In this document: positions 40,554 through 47,712 of the stretch, piece after piece | Layout of the letters: each line of letters opens with the position of its first letter | Numbering within the stretch: position 1 is the stretch's first letter | Assembly (NCBI GenBank): GCA_028278065.1 | Contig: JANQFA010000137.1 | Span: 1 to 53,316 of the forward strand | Reading direction: 5' to 3' | Source of the DNA: Myxococcota bacterium | GTDB lineage: Bacteria; Myxococcota_A; UBA9160; JAFDET01 | Length of the DNA: 53,316 bases | The notes under the pieces: model-generated | Seen by the model: only the letters and a program-made list of their open reading frames with translations | Told to the model about the DNA's origin: nothing | The model's database searches: none | Position numbers and translations under genes: made by a program

Positions 40554-40787
40554 CTACTCGAGGAACTTGTTGGGGACCGCGGTCAACGCCGCGTAGAAGC
40601 CCAGCGCCAGCCCTCCCACGGCGCCCGCCCAGGGCGAGACGTCGGGAAAGAGGAGGCGGGTCACCACGCCTCCGGCGATCGTGAATCCGAGCAGCACCGC
40701 ATAGGCGTAGGGTCGATGGCGGATCTCGCTCCAGATCTTCGCGGTCAGGGTGTCGGGATCGGGCGCTCCGGCGGGGGGCTCGGACAT
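40554..40787 (-). CDS. Small membrane protein
   Basis: A 77-residue protein with two hydrophobic segments (YAVLLGFTIAGGVVTRLLF and WAGAVGGLALGFYAALTAV) and a short charged lead. No recognised domain. ATG 40787. The next gene, the selenoprotein, starts 11 bp after its stop on the same strand, so they form an operon; a link in redox or membrane function is only a guess. Confidence 0.7.
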   Translation of the reverse strand: MSEPPAGAPDPDTLTAKIWSEIRHRPYAYAVLLGFTIAGGVVTRLLFPDVSPWAGAVGGLALGFYAALTAVPNKFLE

Positions 40788-40956
40788 GGCCCGGAGCCTA
40801 GCGCGCCGCCCTGGCAGACTCCGGCCCCACCCGGAGTCGAGCCATCTCCGCCGCTTCCCCCGTCGTCCTGATCGAGAGCCACGAGCACGTGCGCGGCCGC
40901 TAGACGATTCGCCCCGCGCGCTGCATCGGCTCGTCCCGCCGTCGAAGTAGTCGCGG
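40788..40956. other. Intergenic gap
   Basis: 169 bp between the small membrane-protein start and the stop of the next minus-strand gene. I see no coding potential, repeat or clear promoter. Confidence 0.5.
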
Positions 40957-41316
40957 TCAGGCCTCGAGGATCATGTCGGCGAGGCCGAGCACCGTGACGG
41001 CGATGCCGAGCAGGATCACCAGGAAGGCGACGGCGCCGGCCCAGAAGAGCGGGAGCACGAGCCAGCGCTGAGGCGGGGTGAGGAGGTGGTGATGGGCGAA
41101 GGGACGCCAGTACCAGCCTTCCGGACGCACGCCGGACCAGGTGAGGGCCAGCCCGAGGGCGCTGAAGTAGAGCGCCTGGAGCGGGATCCCGACCGCAGCC
41201 GCCGAGAGCATCACGAACTGTCCGTCCTCGACCAGGGTGAGACCGGGGAGCGCGCTCACCGCAGCCAGGCCGGCCAGCGCCAGGAGCGTCAGCGCGACGA
41301 GGCCGATCTCCTTCAC
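40957..41316 (-). CDS. Integral membrane protein, four predicted segments
   Basis: A 119-residue hydrophobic protein: a lead helix (VALTLLALAGLAAVSALPGL), QFVMLSAAAVGIPLQALYFSAL, a soluble loop WSGVRPEGWYWRPFAHHHLL, then LVLPLFWAGAVAFLVILLGI and a last helix. No known family recognised. The GTG start overlaps the stop of the preceding minus-strand frame by 4 bases (GTGA). Confidence 0.72.
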   Translation of the reverse strand: MKEIGLVALTLLALAGLAAVSALPGLTLVEDGQFVMLSAAAVGIPLQALYFSALGLALTWSGVRPEGWYWRPFAHHHLLTPPQRWLVLPLFWAGAVAFLVILLGIAVTVLGLADMILEA

Positions 41317-41501
41317 TCGGCTGCGGGCTCCGGGACACGGATGCTGCGTCGCCCGGTCGGATCGAGCTCGAAGCGCCGGATCGCGGCCGGCTCGATCACG
41401 CTCCCGTCCCCGGCCTGGAGGTGGATCGCGCAGCGGAGGTCCCGCGTGTCGCTTCCAGCCAGGGCATGAGGGCGAGGGAGGTCACCCGTGGAGGCTAACA
41501 C
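41313..41501 (-). CDS. Small hypothetical protein, possibly frameshifted at its 5' end
   Basis: A 62-residue frame whose 3' half (DLRCAIHLQAGDGSVIEPAA, then RRFELDPTGRRSI) looks like a genuine protein and is coupled by GTGA to the membrane-protein gene. The 5' half is doubtful. A -10-like TAGCCT (41492-41497, minus strand) stands 6 nt before a GTG (41485), but that GTG opens another frame (VTSLALMPWLEATR). A single-base shift near 41460 would join MPWLEATR to DLRCAIHLQ. So either the start is different or the gene has a frameshift. Function unknown. Confidence 0.45.
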   Translation of the reverse strand: MLASTGDLPRPHALAGSDTRDLRCAIHLQAGDGSVIEPAAIRRFELDPTGRRSIRVPEPAAE

Positions 41502-41576
41502 CCGGCCCGGTGCCCAGCCGAGCCACCGTGAACGCCGCTACGCTCCACCGACCACCTGACGAAAGGAGCCTTCCAG

Positions 41577-41897
41577 ATGCGTGCTGTAGCGCTTGCCCTG
41601 ACCCTGCTGCTGGCCGCGCCGGCGCTTGCCGGAGCGACTGCCCAGGAGAAGTTCGCCAAGAAGTCCAAGAAGTACGTCCTCCTCGACCTCGAGAAGGTCT
41701 ACTCGGGCAAGGCACTCTGCCTGTGCACGGACGGGACCTCCCTCGACGACCACATCGCGTCCATGGTGGCCTCGCCCTACTGGCACGGAAACGTTCTGGG
41801 CTACAAGGTCGTACGCCACGTCCGGCTGTTCGACACGAGTGATGGAGCCGACGAGCCCCCGCAGCACTGCGCGGACTTCGTCCCGCTGGCGAAGTAG
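41577..41897 (+). CDS. Small secreted protein
   Basis: A 106-residue protein with a signal peptide (MRAVALALTLLLAAPALAGA) and a mature region of about 86 residues that contains a C-x-C pair (ALCLCTDG) and a later Cys (PQHCADF). No family recognised. AAAGGAG precedes the ATG. It is divergent from the small minus-strand gene at 41501 and 100 bp upstream of the carboxylase. Confidence 0.78.
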   Translation: MRAVALALTLLLAAPALAGATAQEKFAKKSKKYVLLDLEKVYSGKALCLCTDGTSLDDHIASMVASPYWHGNVLGYKVVRHVRLFDTSDGADEPPQHCADFVPLAK

Positions 41898-41997
41898 CGC
41901 GAGAGCAGGCGATGCCTTGCGTGAGTGTGCGTCGCCGGGTCCGCTGGCAGCTCGTCGCTGTGTCATCATCCGTGCCCGCTGCCCGAGGACCCGACCC

Positions 41998-44900
41998 TTG
42001 AAGCTCTTCATCGCCAACCGCGGAGAGATCGCGATCCGCATCGCTCGGGCCGCCGGGGACCTGGGCATCCCCTGTGTGGCGGCCATGTCGGAAGACGACG
42101 CGGCGAGCCCCCACGGCGAGGCCGCCGACGACGCGTGCGCGCTGCCCGGGATGGGGCCCGCCGCCTACCTGGATGGGGACGCGATCGTCGCGGCTGCACG
42201 CGGCGCGGGCTGCGACGCGCTGCACCCCGGCTACGGCTTCCTGAGCGAGAGCGCAGCCTTCGCTCGACGCTGCGCCGCCGCCGGCATCCTCTTCGTGGGC
42301 CCGAGCCCGGAGACCCTCGAGGCCCTCGGCGACAAGGCCGCTGCGCGCACCCTGGCCGAGCTGGCGGGCGTGCCCGTGCCCGCGGGCGCCGCCAGCCTGG
42401 ACGAGGCCGCCGCGCTGCTGGCGTCCCTCGGCCCGGACGGCGCGATCATGGTGAAGGCCGTGGCGGGAGGCGGCGGGCGAGGTCTGCGCCGGGTCACCGA
42501 CCCCGGCATGCTGGCCGATGCCTGGGAGCGCTGCAGCTCCGAGGCCGAGGCGGCCTTCGGAAACGGCGCGGTCTACGCCGAGGAGCTGCTCCCGCAGGTG
42601 CGCCACGTCGAGGTGCAGATCGCGGCCGACGCGACGGGCGCCCGGGTCGCGCTGGGCGAGCGCGAGTGCAGCCTGCAGCGCCGCCACCAGAAGATCGTCG
42701 AGGTGGCTCCCGCACCCGGGCTCGAGCCGGCTCTGCGCGAGCGTCTCTGCGAAGCCGCGCTGCGACTCGCCCGCGAGGTCGGGTATCTCAACCTCGGCAC
42801 CTTCGAGTTCCTGGTCGACGCCGGCGATGCGCGCGGCGAGCCGGGCTTCGCCTTCCTCGAGGCGAACCCGCGCCTGCAGGTGGAGCACACGGTCACGGAG
42901 GAGGTGACCGGCGTCGATCTGGTGCAGGCGCAGCTGCGCATCGCGGCAGGCGAGACCCTCGCTGCGATCGGCATCGACGAACGCCCGAGGCCGCGCGGCT
43001 TCGCCGTCCAGGCGCGGATCAACCTGGAGACCCTGGGCGCCGACGGCTCCGTGCGCCCCGCCGGCGGCACGCTCACGAGCTGGGCCCCGCCCGGAGGACC
43101 GGGCGTGCGCGTGGACGCCTGCGCACGCGTCGGGCTCCCCAGCAACCCGCGCTTCGACTCGCTCCTCGCGAAGCTGGTCGTGCACTCGCCCGGCGCGGAC
43201 TTCGCACAGGCCCTGCGCCGCGCCGCACGGGCCGCCGACGAGTTCCGGATCGAGGGCGTTGCCACCAACCTCCCCCTCCTGCGCGCCCTGCTCGCCCACT
43301 CCGACGTAGCAGCGGGACGCGCCAGCACGACCTTCGTGGAGACACACCTCGCAGAGCTCCTCGAAGAGGCGGGTGCGAGCGAGGCTGCCGTACAGGCGCC
43401 CGTCCTCGCCGGCGCCCGGATCGACAGCGACGATCCGCTGGCGGTCCTCGATCACGGAAAGAGCGGCGCTCCCTCCTCCAGCGCCAGCCCGGCCGCAGCG
43501 ACGCCCGTCGCGGCGGTCGCGGCCGGCCCACCCGGCAGCGAGCCGGTCGTCGCGGCGGCCGCGGCCGGCCCACCCGGCAGCGAGCCGGTCGTCGCGCCCA
43601 TCCAGGGAACGGTGCTGAGCGTCGACGTCGCCGTGGGCGACGCCGTCGGCGTCGGCGCTCCCCTGCTCGTCATGGAGGCGATGAAGATGGAGCACGTGGT
43701 GAGCGCGGACCGCAGCGGCCACGTGCGCGCCGTGGCGGTGGCTCCGGGCGACACCGTCTTCGAGGGACATCCCCTGGTCTTCATCGAGGACGCGGAGGTC
43801 GAGGACTCGGCGCGCGCGAGCGGGGACGCCATCGACCTGGATCGCATCCGTCCCGACCTGGCCGAGGTGCACGAGCGCCACGCGTTCGGCGACGACGCCT
43901 CGCGTCCCGACGCGGTGGCGCGCCGCCGCAAGACCGGCCAGCGCACCGCTCGCGAGAACGTGGCGGACCTGTGCGATCCCGGGACATTCGTCGAGTACGG
44001 CCCCCTCGTCATCGCCGCGCAGCGCCGCCGCCGCACGCTCGACGACCTCATCGCCCACACGCCCGGCGACGGCCTGGTCGCCGGGATCGGCAGCGTGAAC
44101 GGCGCACTCTTCGGAGAGGATGCCGCCCGCTGCGCCATCCTATCCTACGACTACACGGTCCTGGCGGGCACCCAGGGCCTGCAGAACCACCGCAAGAAGG
44201 ACCGCCTCTTCGAGCTGGCGGAGCAGCAGCGCCTGCCCATCGTCTTCTTCACCGAAGGCGGGGGCGGCCGTCCGGGCGATACGGACGGTTCCGGCGTGGC
44301 CGGCCTGGACTGCATGGCCTTCCACTACTTCGGCAGGCTCTCGGGGCTGGTTCCGCTGATCGGCATCAACTCGGGCCGCTGCTTCGCGGGCAACGCGGCG
44401 CTCCTCGGCTGCTGCGACGTCGTCATCGCCACCGAGGACTCGAACATCGGGATGGGCGGCCCGGCCATGATCGAGGGAGGCGGCCTGGGCGTCTTCAGGC
44501 CGGACGAGGTCGGCCCCATGGACGTCCAGGTACCCAACGGCGTGGTGGACGTCGCCGTCGCCGACGAGGCGGAGGCCGTCGCCGTCGCCAGACGCTACCT
44601 GGCCTACTTCCAGGGTCCCCTCGCCGAGTGGGACTGCGCCGACCCCCGTCTCCTGCGCAGCGCGATCCCGGAGAATCGGCTTCGCATCTACGACGTGCGC
44701 AACGTCATCGAGACGCTGGCCGACACCGGCTCGCTGCTCGAGCTGCGCCGCAGCTTCGGCGTCGGGATGGTGACGGCGCTGGCGCGGATCGAGGGCCGTC
44801 CCGTCGGGATCATCGCCAACAACCCCACCCATCTCGCCGGGGCGATCGACAGCCCAGGCGCCGACAAGGCCGCCCGCTTCATGCAGCTCTGCGACGCCTT

Positions 44901-45402
44901 CGATCTGCCCATCGTATTCCTCTGCGACACGCCCGGGATCATGGTCGGTCCGGAGAGCGAGAAGACCGCGCTGGTACGACATGCCTCGCGCCTCTTCGTG
45001 ACGGGCGCCAGCCTGACGGTGCCCTTCATGACCATCGTCCTGCGCAAGGGCTACGGCCTGGGCGCCCAGGCCATGGCGGGCGGCAGCTTCCACGCGCCCT
45101 TCTTCACCGTGGCCTGGCCCACCGGCGAGTTCGGGGGCATGGGCCTCGAGGGAGCGGTGAAGCTCGGCTTCCGGAAGGAGCTGGCGGCCGAGGGGGATCC
45201 CGAACGACGCCGGGCCATGTACGAGGAGATGGTCGCCCGCATGTACGAGCACGGGAAGGCGGTGAACATGGCGTCCCACTTCGAGATCGACGAGGTGATC
45301 GACCCGGCCGACTCGCGCCATTGGATCGTCCGCGCGCTCAAGGCGGCACCGGCTCCCCCGCCGCGCACCGGCAAGAAGCGCCCCTGCATCGACACCTGGT
45401 AG
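41998..45402 (+). CDS. Single-chain biotin-dependent acyl-CoA carboxylase (BC-BCCP-CT), long-chain-acyl-CoA carboxylase type
   Basis: A 1134-residue protein. Residues 1 to ~445 are biotin carboxylase (LFIANRGEIAIRI; GGGGRGLRRV; RNPRLQVEH-like FLEANPRLQVEHTVTEEVTG). An Ala/Pro-rich linker leads to the biotinyl domain with EAMKMEH (biotinyl-Lys K563). Residues ~610-1134 form the carboxyltransferase (beta then alpha type: GDGLVAGIGSV; FFTEGGGGRPGDTD; PTGEFGGMGLEGA). Having all three on one ~120-kDa chain matches LCC, which carboxylates long-, medium- and short-chain acyl-CoAs. TTG start 41998 gives MKLFIANRGEIAIR. The linker carries a 42-bp in-frame duplication (GPPGSEPVVAA repeated). Confidence 0.92.
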   Translation: MKLFIANRGEIAIRIARAAGDLGIPCVAAMSEDDAASPHGEAADDACALPGMGPAAYLDGDAIVAAARGAGCDALHPGYGFLSESAAFARRCAAAGILFVGPSPETLEALGDKAAARTLAELAGVPVPAGAASLDEAAALLASLGPDGAIMVKAVAGGGGRGLRRVTDPGMLADAWERCSSEAEAAFGNGAVYAEELLPQVRHVEVQIAADATGARVALGERECSLQRRHQKIVEVAPAPGLEPALRERLCEAALRLAREVGYLNLGTFEFLVDAGDARGEPGFAFLEANPRLQVEHTVTEEVTGVDLVQAQLRIAAGETLAAIGIDERPRPRGFAVQARINLETLGADGSVRPAGGTLTSWAPPGGPGVRVDACARVGLPSNPRFDSLLAKLVVHSPGADFAQALRRAARAADEFRIEGVATNLPLLRALLAHSDVAAGRASTTFVETHLAELLEEAGASEAAVQAPVLAGARIDSDDPLAVLDHGKSGAPSSSASPAAATPVAAVAAGPPGSEPVVAAAAAGPPGSEPVVAPIQGTVLSVDVAVGDAVGVGAPLLVMEAMKMEHVVSADRSGHVRAVAVAPGDTVFEGHPLVFIEDAEVEDSARASGDAIDLDRIRPDLAEVHERHAFGDDASRPDAVARRRKTGQRTARENVADLCDPGTFVEYGPLVIAAQRRRRTLDDLIAHTPGDGLVAGIGSVNGALFGEDAARCAILSYDYTVLAGTQGLQNHRKKDRLFELAEQQRLPIVFFTEGGGGRPGDTDGSGVAGLDCMAFHYFGRLSGLVPLIGINSGRCFAGNAALLGCCDVVIATEDSNIGMGGPAMIEGGGLGVFRPDEVGPMDVQVPNGVVDVAVADEAEAVAVARRYLAYFQGPLAEWDCADPRLLRSAIPENRLRIYDVRNVIETLADTGSLLELRRSFGVGMVTALARIEGRPVGIIANNPTHLAGAIDSPGADKAARFMQLCDAFDLPIVFLCDTPGIMVGPESEKTALVRHASRLFVTGASLTVPFMTIVLRKGYGLGAQAMAGGSFHAPFFTVAWPTGEFGGMGLEGAVKLGFRKELAAEGDPERRRAMYEEMVARMYEHGKAVNMASHFEIDEVIDPADSRHWIVRALKAAPAPPPRTGKKRPCIDTW
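43519..43596 (+). repeat. 42-bp in-frame tandem duplication in the carboxylase linker
   Basis: GCGGCCGGCCCACCCGGCAG begins at 43519 and again at 43561, giving two copies of a 14-residue unit (AAGPPGSEPVVAAA-type) in the flexible linker ahead of the biotinyl domain. The copies are almost identical. Confidence 0.85.
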
Positions 45403-45425
45403 GCCGCGACCGAGCCGATCCGCGG

Positions 45426-45431
45426 TAGGAT
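45426..45431 (+). promoter_or_regulatory. -10-like TAGGAT, leaderless start
   Basis: TAGGAT ends 8 nt before the ATG at 45440, and no Shine-Dalgarno is present. No clear -35. Confidence 0.4.
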
Positions 45432-45439
45432 GCGCGGCG

Positions 45440-46138
45440 ATGGAGAATCTCCCGGCCTTCGGCCTTGCCAATACGATCACCGGGTTCGCGACCCTCTTCT
45501 CCGGCATCGCGTGCCTGGTGCTGGCGCGCCTCATCCACCCGCACCCGGCGCGCTGGCGCTTCGCCTACTGGACGATCGTGGTGACCGGCGTCTTCACGGT
45601 GACGCTCCACGGCTTCGGGGAGACCAACCCCGTCTTCGGTCCCCGCTGGTTCTGGGCCTTCCTCGACACGGGCAGCAACATCGTGGTGGCCTGGGCCATC
45701 GCCCTCGCCGTGCTGGGCGACTACTACGAGCCGGCGACCGCGCGGCGCGGGCGGCTGATCCTCAGCGGCGCCATGCTGATCGGCGTCGGCTGGCACTTCT
45801 ACGACCGCCTGCCGTCCACCGAGCGCGCCTACCTGATCCCGCTGGGTGAGTGGGGCGGTTTCTACCCGGGCGAGAGCTGGCTGATCGCCATGTCCTGGAC
45901 CACCGTGGGCCTCTTCGTCGCACGCCGGGAGCTCATCCCGCCACGCGCCCTCCCGCTGCTCCTCCTCACCCTCGGCCTCCTCCTGGTGGGCATGCTCCTC
46001 GCCACCGCCCGCAACGACGTGGTCCTGTTTCCCTTCTTCTCCCTGCACGCCCTCTGGCACCTGGTGAGCGCCTACGCCTTCATCGCGCTCTGGGGCTTCA
46101 ACCATGTTCGCTTCGCCTCGCCCGCCCCGCCGAGTTGA
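45440..46138 (+). CDS. Seven-transmembrane protein, CREST (alkaline-ceramidase-like) candidate
   Basis: A 232-residue protein with about seven hydrophobic segments. It carries polar residues in membrane-near positions: TLHGFGE, FLDTGSN, VGWHFYDR, and the terminal SLHALWHLVSAYAF with an H-x3-H pair. Such an S/H...D...HxxxH set is typical of CREST-superfamily zinc hydrolases (alkaline ceramidases, PAQR). It would cleave a lipid amide or ester in the membrane. No close named family is recalled, so the call is tentative. It follows the carboxylase by 37 bp but has its own -10-like box. Confidence 0.6.
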   Translation: MENLPAFGLANTITGFATLFSGIACLVLARLIHPHPARWRFAYWTIVVTGVFTVTLHGFGETNPVFGPRWFWAFLDTGSNIVVAWAIALAVLGDYYEPATARRGRLILSGAMLIGVGWHFYDRLPSTERAYLIPLGEWGGFYPGESWLIAMSWTTVGLFVARRELIPPRALPLLLLTLGLLLVGMLLATARNDVVLFPFFSLHALWHLVSAYAFIALWGFNHVRFASPAPPS

Positions 46139-46164
46139 CATCTCCGAACCGGCGGGCGTAGAAG
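46135..46164 (+). promoter_or_regulatory. Promoter of the LQCFKIKDP pair
   Basis: A perfect -35 TTGACA (46135-46140, overlapping the stop of the membrane protein), 18 bp and TAGAAG (46159-46164). GGAGG (46180-46184) lies before the TTG start at 46190. Confidence 0.5.
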
Positions 46165-46189
46165 GGAGCTGCGCGCATCGGAGGTCGTC

Positions 46190-46600
46190 TTGAGGCATCG
46201 CATCGCCTTCATCGTGGCTTGGGCCGTTCTGCTCGGGAGCCCGCTCGCGAGCGCGCAGCCCGCCGATCACCTCCAGTGCTTCAAGATCAAGGACCCGATC
46301 AAGCTGAAGGGCGTGGTGGCACTCGACGCGCGCGAGTACGGCCTGGATCCGGCCTGCAAGATCTCCAAGGCCCGCATGATCTGCATCGGCGCCGAGAAGA
46401 CGCTGATCGAGGCCTTCGACAGGAAGGAGCGCATCTTCCCTCTCCTGCTCGGGGGCCCCGAGGCCGACACCCGGGTCTGCTACAAGGTCAAGTGCCCCAG
46501 GCGGAAGCTCCCGAATCCGCTGGTGGCGGACCAGTTCGGCGAGCGGACCCTCGAGAAGCTCAAGACCTCCATGCTGTGCACACCGGCGGTGCTCCCGTGA
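46190..46600 (+). CDS. Secreted LQCFKIKDP-motif protein
   Basis: A 136-residue protein that starts at TTG 46190 with a signal peptide (IAFIVAWAVLLGSPLASA). The mature part opens HLQCFKIKDPIKLKGVVALD and carries five or more cysteines: one in this motif, C in DPACKISKARMIC, CYKVKCP and MLCTPA. I recognise the motif from proteins of uncultured deltaproteobacteria/Binatia but no function is known; the spacing suggests disulphides. It shares a promoter and a 4-base GTGA overlap with the next gene, a paralogue. Confidence 0.8.
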   Translation: MRHRIAFIVAWAVLLGSPLASAQPADHLQCFKIKDPIKLKGVVALDAREYGLDPACKISKARMICIGAEKTLIEAFDRKERIFPLLLGGPEADTRVCYKVKCPRRKLPNPLVADQFGERTLEKLKTSMLCTPAVLP

Positions 46601-47445
46601 AGACCCGCACCGCGAGTTCCCGCGTCACGCGGCTCGGCCCTGCCCTGCTCGGTGTCCTGGCGATCGGACTGTGCGCTCCCGCGCCGCCGCACGATCACCT
46701 GCAGTGCTTCAAGATCAAGGACCCGGTGAAGCTCAAGGGTGTCGTCGACCTGCAGAACACGTTCGTCCTCGACGAGGGATGCAAGGTCGGGAAGGCCAAG
46801 CTCTTCTGCACGCGGGCCTCGAAGATCGTCCTCGAGGCCTTCGACGGCCGGGACCCGATCACTCCGGGATCGTCGTTCAGCACCGAGAGCAGCTCCCGCG
46901 TCTGCTACAAGCTGAAGTGCCCCAGGCAGGATCGCGTCGATCCGAGCGTCGACGATCAGTTCGGCTTCCGCGAGATGCGCAAGCCCAAGCCGACCATGCT
47001 GTGCACACCGGCCATCGATGCGCTGAACGACGCCTGCGAGTCCGCGGTCCCGATCTGCGGACCCGGCGCGCGGGTGGCGTTCGGCGACACGTTGCCGCCG
47101 GCGAGCGGCCCGGACGCGGGCTTCTGCGGAACCTCCGTCACCGCCGCCGGCGTCTGGTACCGGCTCATCGGCACCGGAGGGACGATCACCCTCGACACCT
47201 GCGAGGGAGCGGAGACCGACTACGACACGAAGATCTCCGTCTTCACCGGAGACTGTGACTCGCTCGCCTGCGTCGGAGGCAACGACGACATCGCGGGCGG
47301 CTGCAACGGTCCCGCCAGCGACCTGTCCTCGCAGTTCAGCTTCGCCAGCGAGGCGGGGACGCCCTACCTGGTCCTGGTCCACGGGTTCGGAGCCGAGTTC
47401 GGGAACCTCGAGATGCACGTGAGCGGCGCCGGCGCCTGCGACTAG
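46597..47445 (+). CDS. Secreted two-domain LQCFKIKDP-motif protein
   Basis: A 282-residue protein with GTG start 46597 and a signal peptide (LGPALLGVLAIGLCAPA). Residues 32-140 repeat the first gene's domain (HLQCFKIKDPVKLKGVVDLQ, CYKLKCP, MLCTPA). Residues 145-282 form a second domain with NDACESAVPICG, GVWYRLIGTGGTITLDTCEG, DYDTKISVFTGDCDSLACVG and YLVLVHGFG, which resembles the beta-sandwich domain often found after catalytic or binding domains of secreted bacterial proteins. Likely cell-surface or periplasmic. It arose with its neighbour by duplication and gained the extra domain. Function unknown. Confidence 0.8.
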   Translation: MKTRTASSRVTRLGPALLGVLAIGLCAPAPPHDHLQCFKIKDPVKLKGVVDLQNTFVLDEGCKVGKAKLFCTRASKIVLEAFDGRDPITPGSSFSTESSSRVCYKLKCPRQDRVDPSVDDQFGFREMRKPKPTMLCTPAIDALNDACESAVPICGPGARVAFGDTLPPASGPDAGFCGTSVTAAGVWYRLIGTGGTITLDTCEGAETDYDTKISVFTGDCDSLACVGGNDDIAGGCNGPASDLSSQFSFASEAGTPYLVLVHGFGAEFGNLEMHVSGAGACD

Positions 47446-47481
47446 GGAAGCGCCCGGGTACCGACAAAGCTGACCGACGGT

Positions 47482-47503
47482 CACGAAAACCTCTTGTTTC
47501 GTG
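47482..47503. promoter_or_regulatory. Operator-like palindrome upstream of the beta-oxidation promoter
   Basis: CACGAAA (47482-47488), 8 bp, TTTCGTG (47497-47503): a perfect 7-bp inverted repeat that ends 5 bp before the -35 at 47509. Its AT-rich core contains AAAC/GTTT, reminiscent of TetR-family fatty-acid regulators. Confidence 0.5.
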
Positions 47504-47508
47504 GGCAC

Positions 47509-47537
47509 TTGCCCTGGGAGAGGGGGGCTGGCACAAT
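47509..47537 (+). promoter_or_regulatory. Sigma70-type promoter of the 3-hydroxyacyl-CoA dehydrogenase/thiolase operon
   Basis: TTGCCC (47509-47514), 17 bp, CACAAT (47532-47537). Transcription would begin near 47544, giving a leader of about 170 nt before the ATG at 47713, with AAGAGAGG as Shine-Dalgarno. Confidence 0.6.
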
Positions 47538-47712
47538 GGCCCCGGTCCGCCCCCCGAACGCCTGTTTCGCGCCCGACTCCCCTGGGGATTGGCCGGCGCG
47601 CGACCCGGGTACGCGGGGTGGCGCCAGCCAGCCGCGCGACCACAGGCCCGATGTGGTGCAGGAGGCACCAAAGTCCTACGAATTCGGGCCCGTTCCAAGC
47701 AAGAGAGGCCAC

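Noticed and set aside
41925..45428. Plus-strand open frame of ~1160 codons overlapping the carboxylase
   Set aside because: Almost entirely Arg/Gly/Pro/Ala and in another frame of a clear BC-BCCP-CT gene.
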